The translations under genes and the position numbers were made by a program. The notes below the pieces were generated by a model that did no database searches, was not told the origin of the DNA, and worked only from the letters and a program-made list of their open reading frames with translations. This document shows positions 1 to 9,858 of a DNA stretch of 64,000 nucleotides, piece by piece (positions within the stretch are counted from its first letter, which is position 1; the number at the start of each line of letters is the position of its first letter). This stretch comes from Clavaria fumosa (lineage: Eukaryota > Basidiomycota > Agaricomycetes > Agaricales > Clavariaceae): positions 4,878,501-4,942,500 of the forward strand of contig OX637795.1 in NCBI GenBank assembly GCA_951802425.1. Direction: 5' to 3'.

Positions 1-91
1 ATACAGCTGGGCCTATCCTCAGCATCCTGTGTCTTGGGACACAAAAGGCGATATTTACTCACTGGATTTTTGACGCGCACGATCAACAAGC

Positions 92-606
92 TTAAACATA
101 AGACGTCTTATACTTGTCTGCATCTTCCCTTGAATATACGAGGCACTGATATTCTTCTGCGTCAGGGACATTTTCTGATGCTCTCGATTGAACAAATGCA
201 TACCTGCCACTCGCCGGGGTACGCTTTCTCTCGGGCTCCTTGACAATGTCGTCGTCTTGGTCGGTCAGAAAATCGTCGAATATGTCCTTATTCCCAAACA
301 ACCGAAGGCATTCGTCGTCCCAGTCCCAGTCATCTGACATGGTGCTACGATCCGTAGCATCATCGGTGGCTTCACCATCTGGGCCTTCTGTTTTCCTACA
401 CAACTTGATTAGATCTATCAGAATTTTAAGAGAAAGTCCTTACAAAATCGTATCTAACAAACCAGACATATCGAAGGTTGGACAAGATGCATTGGCTCCC
501 CCACCGAGATGAGTGTCGACACCTGATGCATTGTCTGTGAACGTGGGGTCAAGACGAATACAAGAATAGAACAATGATCATGAGTTTCAGAAATAGAATT
601 GCTGAG

Positions 607-638
<32 letters not shown>

Positions 639-2530
639 ACAATCGCTAGCGCGCCGCCATTGACAAGCAACGCCGACCTTCCAATCGACGCGCTCGTATC
701 AGATCGCAACAGTGTAGGCAACAAGAAATACGTTCGTATTCCGAAGAGGTGTAGTATACAAGGCAGGCAGGCAAATTTCGAAGACTAACCTCCTCCTCCC
801 GTCCCACTCGATGAGGGGCCGCCTTCTCTGATGCTATGGGAGAGACCACCCCCATGTTTCAACTAGAAATGCAACTGTTGGTCAATGGATTGTCGAGAAA
901 AAAAAAAAGGAGGCAAGAAAGGATAGAACAAAGAAGGCATTGTGTAGCTACACACCTTTTTCGAAGGACGCATGACTGGCATATCGTCATTCTCATCCTC
1001 GTCTTCGCTCGTATCGACAGGCCGGTGAGACGGCACGGCGACGATTGGGGCTGCCCCTAAGGCAGGGAGACGCTCCGGCGGAGGCGGTGACATTTTCTGT
1101 CCGATGTCCTGTTGGATCGGCTTCTCATGCAAGTAGAGCCAACGCCCGCGACGTGACACTACATCGCCCTGTTTCCTAGTCGCAAATGATGCGAAACATT
1201 GGATGAGGGGGAAGGGGAAACCAAACACGTCGATGTCGACGACTCCAGCCGGAACCAGAAGAGGATGGTCGAGTGCGATCTGTATTCTGTTACTGCGGTC
1301 GAAATATTGATGCGATCGCACACTACACTCGAACTTGGTCGACCCGACCAAGACATCTTGCCCAGTCGTTGGATGCTTCTCCATTATGTACCTTGTCCAT
1401 CTCTTAGACCCAGGCCAACGCGAAACTGGAGGTGGACAGACCCATGGTACCCTCATCAGATCTACGACCTGAGTATCGTGCGCAACGAAAGGAAATTGAT
1501 GACCGCAACCAGCGACGGGGTTTATGGCCATGCTGGAAGAGGCGACGGCATCGGATGAAGGGGTCGGGGGAGGGACGCGGGCCGAGTCTGTGCTACGACG
1601 CCGGGTGGGGCTTGAACCAAAGTGCGGCGCTGGGGCGAGAACTGGGGCAGGGTTCGGATGAGAGGACGGTATTGGGGCAGGGCCTTGGAGAGAGGGTAGA
1701 GGCGTGTGTTCGAGACGGGTGGGGGCAGGATCGCGTGGTGCGACTGGGGCCGTCTTTGGGTGAGAGGGTGGTGGCGCGTGCTTGGGGCGGATGGGGTTCG
1801 GGTGGGATGGTAGCGCATGGGTGGGGGAAGGAGCGGGCGCTTGGCTGGGGGCAGGTCCAGGAGCGGGGAAAAGGGTGGGGCCAGGAGCGGGGGTGAGGGT
1901 ACGGGCAGGGCCAGGAGTGGGGGCAGGGGCGGAGTATGGTAATTCGTTGGGGGATGGACGGAGCATAACACTCCCCATATCAGCCAACAATGGGGATTCG
2001 TGGTCGTACATCCAACTCGATGCTGGCAGTTCACGGTCTGCAGAACCGATAGGCCCTTCTTGATCGAGGAAGGGGAGAGAAGGGACCGGGCGACCATATT
2101 GCGAAATCTGTAGAACACCAGATGGCGGTTGGATGGGATGGAGGAAGAAGAGACGACGACCCATGACTCGGTCGTAGTAACGATGAATCAGCGTAATCTT
2201 GCGACTCTTCCCAACCTTCCGCATGACGTGACGGCCATCGTCAAGAACCTGTTCGATAAAAGTGGCGAGCAGGCCTTGAAAGCGAGGAGGAACCTGAGGG
2301 GGAGGGATCCATTGGACGTGATACGGGTCGACGAGAACGCGAACGGGTAGGCGAAACCGGTATCGATCGACAAGAAGAACGTCGGGGGTCTCCCCGAGCC
2401 CACCAGTCAGCTCAGATTGGGTGGAGACGGAGATAGGAAGTGCAGAAGAAGAAGGGGTTCCGTCTCCAGCAGTCAACTCAGACCGCGTAGGACGGAGACT
2501 TCGACGAATGAAGGTAGAGCGGGTGGTCAT
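92..2530 (-). CDS. Proline-rich hypothetical protein, multi-exon (left inverted arm)
   Basis: I do not recognise a known family. The ATG at 2530 opens an exon running to 956 (about 525 codons): a basic N-terminus, a globular first part, a long Pro/Ala/Ser-rich linker (roughly residues 195-325), then a second globular part with the Trp-rich motif VPWVCPPPVSRWPGSKRW and an acidic tail (DTSEDEDENDD). A GTGTGT...CTAG intron (955-863) leads to a 73-nt exon (862-790), and GTTAGT follows. Later exons are unresolved; the last is probably about 390-92 (acidic, TMSDDWDWDDECLRLF). A C28 run on this strand (611-638) lies next to or in coding sequence. The start, the middle and the 3' end all recur in inverted orientation at 23.9-24.8 kb. 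CACGTGATC sits about 70 bp upstream of the ATG. Confidence is good for exon 1 and low for the 3' part. Confidence 0.6.
611..638. repeat. Poly-G/poly-C run of 28 nt
   Basis: There are 28 consecutive G on the plus strand. The inverted homologous copy near 24,400 has no such run at the equivalent site, where it continues GATTAGACTCCCGGTG. The run is therefore a local expansion or an assembly/sequencing artefact. On the minus strand it would encode a proline run if exonic. Confidence 0.95.
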
Positions 2531-2598
2531 GGAGGGATAAGGCAAACATAAACAAGGGAAAAAAAAAAAAGGTTGACGCGACCATCTGCCATGTAACC

Positions 2599-2645
2599 CA
2601 CGTGATCAGCGTTATCGGCGTTACCAGCGTTACCAGCGTTACCAA
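2599..2645 (+). repeat. CACGTGATC site plus 9-bp TTACCAGCG array
   Basis: CACGTGATC (2599-2607) is followed by an imperfect array of the 9-mer TTACCAGCG (about 2611-2640) in the divergent promoter between the genes starting at 2530 (-) and 2969 (+). The same 9-mer recurs as its complement at 14,217-14,276 upstream of another gene of the cluster. Confidence 0.75.
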
Positions 2646-2740
2646 TTTGCGCATCCTCTGTTGGCTTTCGCTTCGAATAAATCCGCGTCTAGATCTCCCG
2701 ATTCCCTTCTGTCTTCGAACCCTCGATTACTCCTTTATAT

Positions 2741-2946
2741 TGTCTCTTCACCTGAGTTGGTGAAAGACATTTATAGGATTCTCATTCTTCTCGTTATCGC
2801 CACACCTCAAGATTCGTTATTCGGTCTGCACACGTCGGCCGTTCCTCTTATACCGTCTTTTTACCTGAGTTGGTAAAAGACTTATTATCGGGATAAATTC
2901 ATTGTCTTCGCTGCTCAAGGCTAGTTATTCGGTCTGTACGCGCAAG
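2741..2946. repeat. Degenerate tandem duplication of about 110 bp
   Basis: CCTGAGTTGGT at 2751 and 2864, and GTTATTCGGTCT at 2816 and 2924, mark two diverged copies with offsets of 113 and 108 bp. They lie in the promoter of the JmjC-type gene. The rest of 2546-2968 shows no coding potential. Confidence 0.6.
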
Positions 2947-2968
2947 GTAAAGATACACTGAGGCGTCA

Positions 2969-4663
2969 ATGGAAAACACGGACAGAGTTGAAAATGAAAG
3001 GCATGCCCGAGGTGAGTTCCGTTAAAAGTTAGCGACGTTCGGTTAACAGTAAAAATAGATCGCTACGGGATCGGGTCGATACTACGCCACTTTGAACACG
3101 ACAAAACCCGTCACGTACACTACGTATTTTGCGGCCCCAACGCTCCTCCTCAGGATGTGGGATTTGTCGGAGATGTGTACGAGTTAACTGCGGTAACAGG
3201 AAATTTATTTTACATTCGAACGCAAAACGGATGGACCCTCGTGATACCTGGGGACCATGCCCCCCACCCAACAATAGGGTCTAAAAGGGTATTCGATATC
3301 GTCACACGCACCTGGGTTAACCGCTCCACCATCCGTGTTCGAAAGATGAAATTGGCGCGGAAGCGGGATGCGGACCGAGAAGACGCAGGGGTGTCCGGAC
3401 CTTCTGGTGTGTACATTCTACAATAAACGGCCTATTAAGTGCCTTATAAACAAAAATAATGAAGCCCAGTTGTCTAAACGCCCTCGGAACAGACCAGAGG
3501 GTTCGCCGCTTTCACGGTCTACCAGCCACTCGGATCTGGGAGCGCCAGCCTCGCTCCTCGAGACAGCAATCCCGCGTACGTCGAACGTTCAACCCACCAT
3601 CACCCCCTACACCTCGGAGAATGAGTGGTTAGTTCCACTTATCAACGAATGGATGCGCACGCCTCTCTCTCGAATGCCCACTGCAACACTGGGCATGGAG
3701 GTTCTTCAGGAACTCCTCCACATGAAGTTGCCGATCGTTATTCATGAAAAAATGGATGTCGTTGACTACGTTATAAAACCGACGCTCCAAACCGTAATCA
3801 AAGACCTTGTCAGTCTGGGCGATAGTCAGCTTGTGGATTACGTCGACTACAGGAACTTCGGCAGTTGCAAACCGAGTGTCGCAGATATTCTCGCCAGTCT
3901 CATCGAATCCCCCCATGTGGCCAGATGGGATGCGAACAACGCGAAACGCTGTTTGGGGGCGTTGTCTATACCAGGGTCCAGGGCCGGTATGTCGAACTGC
4001 GCCCTCACCTTGAAGGACGGGATAACGCGAGACGCTGTTGTGGCGATGCAGGGGTCACCAAAGTCCACAAAGTTAAACTGGATGTCGACTCTCTCGCCGT
4101 TAGGAGCGGTGACACATCCTCACCTGGACTTCCACGGTGCGACACAAGTATTTTTACATATTTCCGGTCAAAAACTGTGGTTGATGTGGCCGCCGACCCC
4201 GCATAACCTAGTCTGGTATTACAATCGACGAGACAGAATGCCGACGACGAATTGGACACTCGACGGGATCCGAGAACTGGAAAAAATGACCGCCATCTTC
4301 GTTTCGGATGAACAAGTCGCTTTCGCATTGCCACCGTACGGGCTCCACGCCGTATTATCCTTCACACCCGCATCACACACCTGCATTTGTATCTGGTCTT
4401 ATAGGTCATTCGACGCAACGATGCTAGGTCTTGATCAAGACCTCGAATGGGGATCGAATCCGGAGAAATATGGGTTTTCAGTATCAGAAGGGTTGGCACA
4501 TTTACGCGAAATAGAGCAGGAGATGGTACATTGGGAAAGGCTATTGAGACGATATCCCAGTCACCCACGGTATGAGGAGGTTGGCAGGAAAATGTCAGAA
4601 GTTAAGAAGCGTATAGATGACCTTGTACGTAGACTGAGCAAAAGAGTCCCGCGAGCGGGCTAA
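2969..4663 (+). CDS. JmjC-type (cupin) Fe(II)/2-oxoglutarate dioxygenase-like protein
   Basis: A three-exon model is frame-consistent: 2969-3011, 3050-3408 and 3470-4663, giving 531 residues. The introns are short (38 and 61 nt) and the 38-nt one is at the lower limit. The C-terminal half has the JmjC hallmark: an HxD pair inside HPHLDFHGATQVFLH (about residues 347-361), an LWLMWPPT strand, and a distal His in LPPYGLHAV (about residue 426). These would supply the Fe(II) ligands. JmjC proteins of this class hydroxylate or demethylate proteins, often histones, but no substrate can be read here. An N-terminal segment (about 15-130) is basic and unfamiliar. The C-terminus is a charged helix. It is divergent from the 2530 (-) gene and convergent with the two hypothetical genes downstream. 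It could be a catalytically dead JmjC fold. Confidence 0.75.
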
Positions 4664-4931
4664 AGTAGATAATATGGATCATTTGACATTTGCATATCAG
4701 AACGGTTACTTACTAAGGTCGCGAGAGTATAGTTGAGGTCGTGACTTTGATCAGTTACGGGTCGCGACTTACATGGATAAGGTAACTATAGACCATTCTA
4801 GACGGAGTGTGGTGGGTATTGGATGCATGTACGCCGTTGACCATTGGTTCCACTAAGGTTGCGGTATCGTGAGATGTGTCGCTCGAATGATTCTGGTGAC
4901 AATAAAATATATATAGTTGTAAATCATTACA
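4664..4931. other. Intergenic, convergent 3' ends
   Basis: This is 268 bp between convergent genes. It holds two TCGCGA palindromes (near 4,719 and 4,769) and no coding potential that I can see. Confidence 0.6.
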
Positions 4932-6017
4932 CTAGATATCGAAGTAGGATTCGAGCTGTTCTAGAGGTGGCTGGGAGACCAGGAGAGGGGGTAGGACGTT
5001 GTATCCATGAATAATACAATGCATGATTGTTCGTACCAGGCAATTTTCGTACAAGTCGTAATCTGAAGCGGATAATGCCATTAAGTCGGTATCGAAATTG
5101 TGCTGACACGTGAAAAAATTGGAGCCTGGCGGTAGGTCCCACTCCTTGACGAAATCCCGCAGTCGCTTCAGCCATGGTCGGCGTACACATTGTAGTTCGG
5201 ACTCCCATGGAGGGCTCTTATATATCAACTTCGAACCCCATGTCCCTCGGAAAAGCTTTGCTCGACGTTCTATCCGTTGTTGTATCTCGTCCCCAGTCCC
5301 CGTAGCCCGCGAATATAACTCGTCTGCAGCCTGGAAACATAGTTGCGTATGTAGGACACTGAGATCCCACAATACAAAATCTCGGAGAGCTTTTGATTCG
5401 AAGTGCTCCGGGCCCAGTGGTGTTCCGTCTCTCAGGTTCGGTCGGAGAGCCAGTTTTTCCGGCTCCGAGACTTCTCCGAGGATAGCCGGGCCACCATACT
5501 TCCAGAAGAATGCGGGTTCAAAAAGCGGATCGACTGTCGGATTGAATCGACGGCCTTGGACTGGCCACTGAGACTTCCAATACGACCCATGGAGAACGTC
5601 GCGCCATTGCTGAGTCGACAACGCGCATTGGGAATCATCGAAGATTGTGACGTTTGAGATGCGATGGAACCAAATGGGCATGATACATCGCAAGACATAC
5701 AGCTGGAATTGAAGCTTATGGTGATTTTGAGTCCGGAAGAGATAGGGGGGGGGGCATGTTGATTTCCATACGGGTACTAATCGAGCAGGCGAGGTTGGGT
5801 CGGGATAGTGGGATGGCCACACGATTTGAGCCGGAGCATTTGTCCAATTTCTGATAAATTGACTTTCAGAGAAGGTTGTAGAAACAATATCCAGCCAGAG
5901 ATGCGTTAACGGATGCCATGTGGTACTGGGCAAATCCTTCAGTTCCGCGAGGGGTGCTTAATACATCGTTAGCCCGTTGTGATATTAGTATAAGAAATAC
6001 TCACGAAGCCCGAACAT
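4932..6017 (-). CDS. Hypothetical protein (possible 3' half of a longer gene)
   Basis: No family was recognised. The model is a 13-nt first exon (6017-6005, starting MFGL), an intron with GTGAGT and a GCTAAC branch-like site (6004-5957, 48 nt), then a long exon to 4932; about 345 residues. The product is rich in Trp, Pro and aromatics, without signal peptide, membrane segment or catalytic motif that I can name. The ATG lies 21 bp past the stop of the upstream same-strand gene and is in the same frame. A weak 42-nt GTTAAA...AAG intron would fuse the two into one protein of about 700 residues, so this may be an exon rather than a separate gene. Similar Trp/Pro-rich proteins occur as expanded families in Agaricomycetes (recalled, not checked). 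Confidence 0.6.
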
Positions 6018-6038
6018 CTTCCGGATATCATTCGACCT

Positions 6039-7138
6039 TTAAATATCCTGCCGTTTAACCTGAAGCGTTTTTTCCCGGGCTTCATGTTGCCAGCGACGAA
6101 ATGACTGCCCGAAGCGTGGATGTATGTTGTGTGTATCGAGCCGCGCCCCGCCGAATCCCCGCGCTGTCTTCTCAAAGCAGAGAGGATCACGAACATGGGG
6201 GGGGTAGCAATATAGCTGCCACGTATGGTGGAATCGTTTCGGATTCCCGAACCAGTTGTGCTCTGCCTCTGGGAGGCAGTCTTCTCGTCGTCGATTGGTC
6301 AGCGTTCGATTCCAAGAGATGATATCCACGAGGATCGAGCCCGAGGTAAAAGCGACAGGCCGGGGAGTGATTATGTACGCCGGTATGCCCATGAGGCGCA
6401 GATAGTTGTATTCTGCCGGATTTTTCGCGTACGAGCCTCGCGCAACGTAAGAAGCGGGTCTCAGGGTACGATCGGGATGGAAATGGGGCGCCTGTTGTAC
6501 CCATACAATGAACGCCTGTAATTCGACGACGGATCGTCTCAACGTCGCCAAAACAAGTTCCGCGTCTGCATACGAAGACTCCCAGCCATCTAGCTTCGCC
6601 CAACTATGTCGTGAAGCCACCATGTCCGGATCGGGAACCTGGACATCGCAATACTTCCACCCCGGCGCGTACTCCCCAGGAAACGAGCGTAATACCGCAA
6701 TGTATTTCGGAAGGGTCTGTCGATAATAGGAGATCTCCTTTTCGATGTCCTTCAGTCGGTGTTTCGTAATCCTCCCTTGCGGAGAGCGGGGGGTTTCCGG
6801 CTCGAAGTCACCTGGCGACAATCGGAAATCAAGAACCGTATTTTGGATGTGGTATGACGCGAGCTCTCCGTTCCAGGAAAGCGGTATCCACGCGAGGTAT
6901 GGGCTTGTCATATCGAAAGCGAAGGGCAACCTTGACCATTCGTTTGGTCCCCAGGTCCCATCGAAGTAGGGATACTCGGTGGGTGATGGGGACGGTGGTT
7001 GTGGAATCGTATTCGTCTGCGTGTTGATACCCAGGACGACGCGGTGATCGTCCAGGATTGCGTGAACGTGTGAAGACACTGAATCGTGACATTAAAATAC
7101 GGTGACAAACGAAAGAATGGATACCTACATGACGCCAT
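6039..7138 (-). CDS. Hypothetical protein of the same cluster
   Basis: The model is a 10-nt first exon (7138-7129, MAS plus one nt), a 50-nt intron (7128-7079, GTAGGT...CAG), then one exon to the TAA at 6039; about 350 residues. The start is chosen because the ATG GCG TCA T exon joins in frame to the long open exon, which itself has no ATG near its start. The protein has an aromatic/proline-rich N-terminal part (SPYLAWIPLSWNGELASY), a helical middle (KHRLKDIEKEISYYRQ) and a conserved-looking LRLMGIPAYIITPRP segment. I know no function for it. It shares the intergenic region 7139-7734 with the divergent nuclease-like gene. Confidence 0.65.
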
Positions 7139-7169
7139 GCTCGGAATATGGGGCGACAAGAAGGCAGTA

Positions 7170-7405
7170 GGCAGTAGGGCGACTAAGAAGCGATGTGACT
7201 AGAACAGAGAAAATGTGACCACAGCTCAGTGGTCGCAGACTCTGAGAAAGAAAGACACGCGAGTGTTGAAGTTTGAAGAGGCGACAGAGAGGTTAGGGCG
7301 ACCAAGTAGCGAGGCGACCAGATCACAGAAAATGTGACCACAGCTCAGTGATCACAGACTCTGAGACAGACAAGTGAGTTCAAGAGGTGACAGAGGGGTG
7401 AGAGG
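7170..7405. repeat. Tandem duplication of about 119 bp in a divergent promoter
   Basis: GAAAATGTGACCACAGCTCA occurs at about 7,208 and 7,327 within two diverged copies that also share GCGAC-rich and CAGACTCTGAGA segments. It lies between the divergent genes starting at 7138 (-) and 7735 (+). Confidence 0.7.
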
Positions 7406-7470
7406 TCAATGGACTGACAGGGTGGCGACCGCAGGTGAACAGGGTGGAACAGACAGGCCTTGCAAAAATG

Positions 7471-7553
7471 GATCACATGACGATTAGATAAGCTGGTGTC
7501 GTAGGAACTCGAGCAATGCTCGAGTAGAATGGGTTAGATTAGGTAATACCATT
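7471..7553 (+). promoter_or_regulatory. Shared element with an XhoI-type palindrome
   Basis: The block runs GATCACATGACGATTAG, ATAAGCTG, then the palindrome CTCGAGCAATGCTCGAG, then GGTTAGATTAGGTAATACC. It recurs as its reverse complement at about 23,694-23,785. It lies roughly 180-265 bp upstream of the start at 7735. The first 17 bases recur once more at 9,781 (GATCACGTGACGATTAG). Its role is unknown. Confidence 0.6.
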
Positions 7554-7734
7554 TGCCTGATTCAGACAGCACAGCACAACATTTGCTCAGATGCACCATT
7601 TTTGGGTGGAGATTCACAGCCCCTAGCCCGCTCTTCTGTTCTGCGTCATTGCCACGTCGTCCTTGATCAGTGTGCGTGCGCTGAGTTGCGTACGTGTCCT
7701 GTCAATCGACCCGCCATCTCAGTTGTTGTCTGGT

Positions 7735-9068
7735 ATGACCACCTACATTGGCGACGATTCTTGGTCCACGGGTAGAACGGCTCGGTCATACACACAAGGC
7801 CCGAATCCCGAAGCTCGTCAACCCAATTCCTCTTCGGCCCGCCCCCCCACACCCCCTGCTAGTAATCGCCCTTCTTTTGAGGGGGGAATCCAACAACCTG
7901 CTCAACATCGTACTATTGGAGGGGATTCCACCCTCGCGCTTGATTGTTCTCCGTCTCCTATCGCTCGCCATCGTTTATCAACTCCGCCCCCGAGCCCCCC
8001 GTGCTCTCAGATAGTCGAAGATATTATCAACCAAGTGCGGGATGCTGTTACCCGAGGTATCGAATACGTCACTATTAAACAAGTCACCACCGAGGTTTAT
8101 GAGTTGGTGTCTCGGAAATTAACTGAACAGTGGGAGGGAGTACGGTACGTCTGTGTACTCGTTCGTTTTACGCATTCCAGGAATTCAACTCCACTACCCG
8201 TAGCATGGATCTCCATAACGATGTCCTGTATATCACTTGCACTATCACCCCAGAACATGAAATCATCTCCGAAGTCTTCCATCAGCTGATCGACCAACGA
8301 ACCTTCTCCCCACGCAAAGCGTACCAGGGGATAACGATCATGTCCAGTGGGTCCACCACCGTTCGACTGGTTCAGGGTTCCAAAGAACCCGACTTTAGTC
8401 TCTATGAGGTCGTCGAAGAACAGAGGTCTTCGACACCTACCATCGTTTTTGAGGTTGCAAGGTCGGAAAGCGAGGAGAAGCTATCCTTGGACGCCGCTAG
8501 GCTTCTCTGCCTGACGAAAGGCAAGGTGAAGCTCGTGGTCGCGGTCAAGATCCACTTGGACCAGGAGAAAGCTATAGAACTCGTGACGTGGTCCCATTGG
8601 GAGATCGTAAGGGCCGAGACAGTCGAGACAGTCGAGCGCGCGCCGCGGTTGAATGATCCAAGGGCAACGGAGTTCCGGGAGGGCATCCCCGTCAAATACG
8701 CCGCATTTTGCAAAGTCGGTAACGATGCTCTCGTCAAATTCACCGCGGCCAATGTTGCTACACATCAGGTCAGTCTCCCAAGTTTCTATTGCCTCCAATG
8801 CTCACTTCTTCACAAGATATATCCTCAACTCTCCGGAGCTCACAGTGAGGAAATACAGATCCTCTACCGACATTTGTACCGGGATCCCCTACCCGAGGAT
8901 GAGAACAAAATCGCCTTTATTATTTCCCATCAACTAGTCCGGGATGTCATCAAGAAGGCTAACCTTGGCAACCAGAAGGGCAAGCGGAAGTACAAGCCTG
9001 ACAGCGACGACGATGATGCGTATACTCTCCGATTTGTTCAGAAAATGAGTCGGTACCACGAGGATTAG
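7735..9068 (+). CDS. PD-(D/E)XK nuclease-like (Uma2-like) protein
   Basis: The ATG at 7735 opens a Ser/Pro-rich N-terminal exon (to 8144). An intron with canonical GTACGT (8145-8203) joins the core exon. A further in-frame 48-nt segment (8769-8816, GTCAGT...AAG) is probably an intron, giving about 408 residues. The core has a strand PTIVFEVARSESEEK (about residues 214-228), a helix with conserved Leu/Ala, and a following strand VKLVVAVKI. This arrangement resembles the E-V-x-S and downstream acidic/Lys pattern of Uma2-like members of the PD-(D/E)XK fold. Assignment rests on pattern only; the full catalytic set is not certain. The C-terminus is Lys-rich then acidic (KGKRKYKPDSDDDD), compatible with a nuclear protein. 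It may be a DNA-processing partner of the cluster helicase. Confidence 0.6.
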
Positions 9069-9858
9069 GGGTGTTTTTCTTCACGTAGTTGTAACAATCC
9101 TTGTGTCTCCCGTTTGTATGTACATTCTTTTTTTTTATTATCCAATACATCTGAAGGGTGGAGATGCGCTGATAGTGGAGAATGTGGACATAACCCAGTG
9201 TCAACAGACCAAGGAACGCCAAGTGTGAAAAAGGCGAGCGTGACCGTCGGCTCCGCATGACCGCTTGTATGCATTGTACATGTCGCTCTTTCTCGCCATC
9301 GGGCATTTCACTATTACGGGCAAAGAGGGATGGGTGATGGAAGACAAGCGAGATACAGGAGAAAGTGACCATCAGCACCGGTCGAACGGTCAGGTGAGCA
9401 TCGCTACTACCACCTCGGTGTTACCTGCCGTGTTGCATAACGGTGTCGCCAGCCATTCCGCCTATCGGTATTACAACTCCATTGTGCATATCGATATACC
9501 GGTTTTGTGCACCCCTAGTGCACGCCATCGTGGTTATCCGGATATCGGTCATGTGCTACGGTATTATTACTCGCTATTGCAAATCGGTATCGTCCGCCCA
9601 TCCTCGCTTTATTCATTGCCGTGGTGATGTCGCTTTCGCTATCAGCCTCGCTCTCGCTTCTCCTGCTCTCGTTGCCTTCGCCATCCTACGGATATGCTCC
9701 CTTCCACTATCTTATGTCATCTTCGCTTTCCGCACCGTCTCGCTATCGTCGCTTTCATCAACGCAGCGTCCGAGAGTGGAGATCACGTGACGATTAGTCA
9801 GCGCGATGTTTGTTGATCAGGCCACAACACCCGATAATTTTCTCCAAGTCCAACCACC
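9069..9858. other. Intergenic with low-complexity (ATAGCG)-like block
   Basis: No gene was found in 790 bp. From about 9,420 to 9,780 the plus strand carries degenerate CGCTATYGGTAT and CTCGCTWTCGC motifs, the complement of the motifs at 24,786-25,440. GATCACGTGACGATTAG (9,781-9,797) ends about 62 bp before the next start codon. Confidence 0.55.

Noticed and set aside
1432..2063. Gly/Arg-rich plus-strand frames opposite the proline-rich gene
   Set aside because: Mirror image of the Pro/Ala-coding GC-rich repeats of the minus-strand gene.
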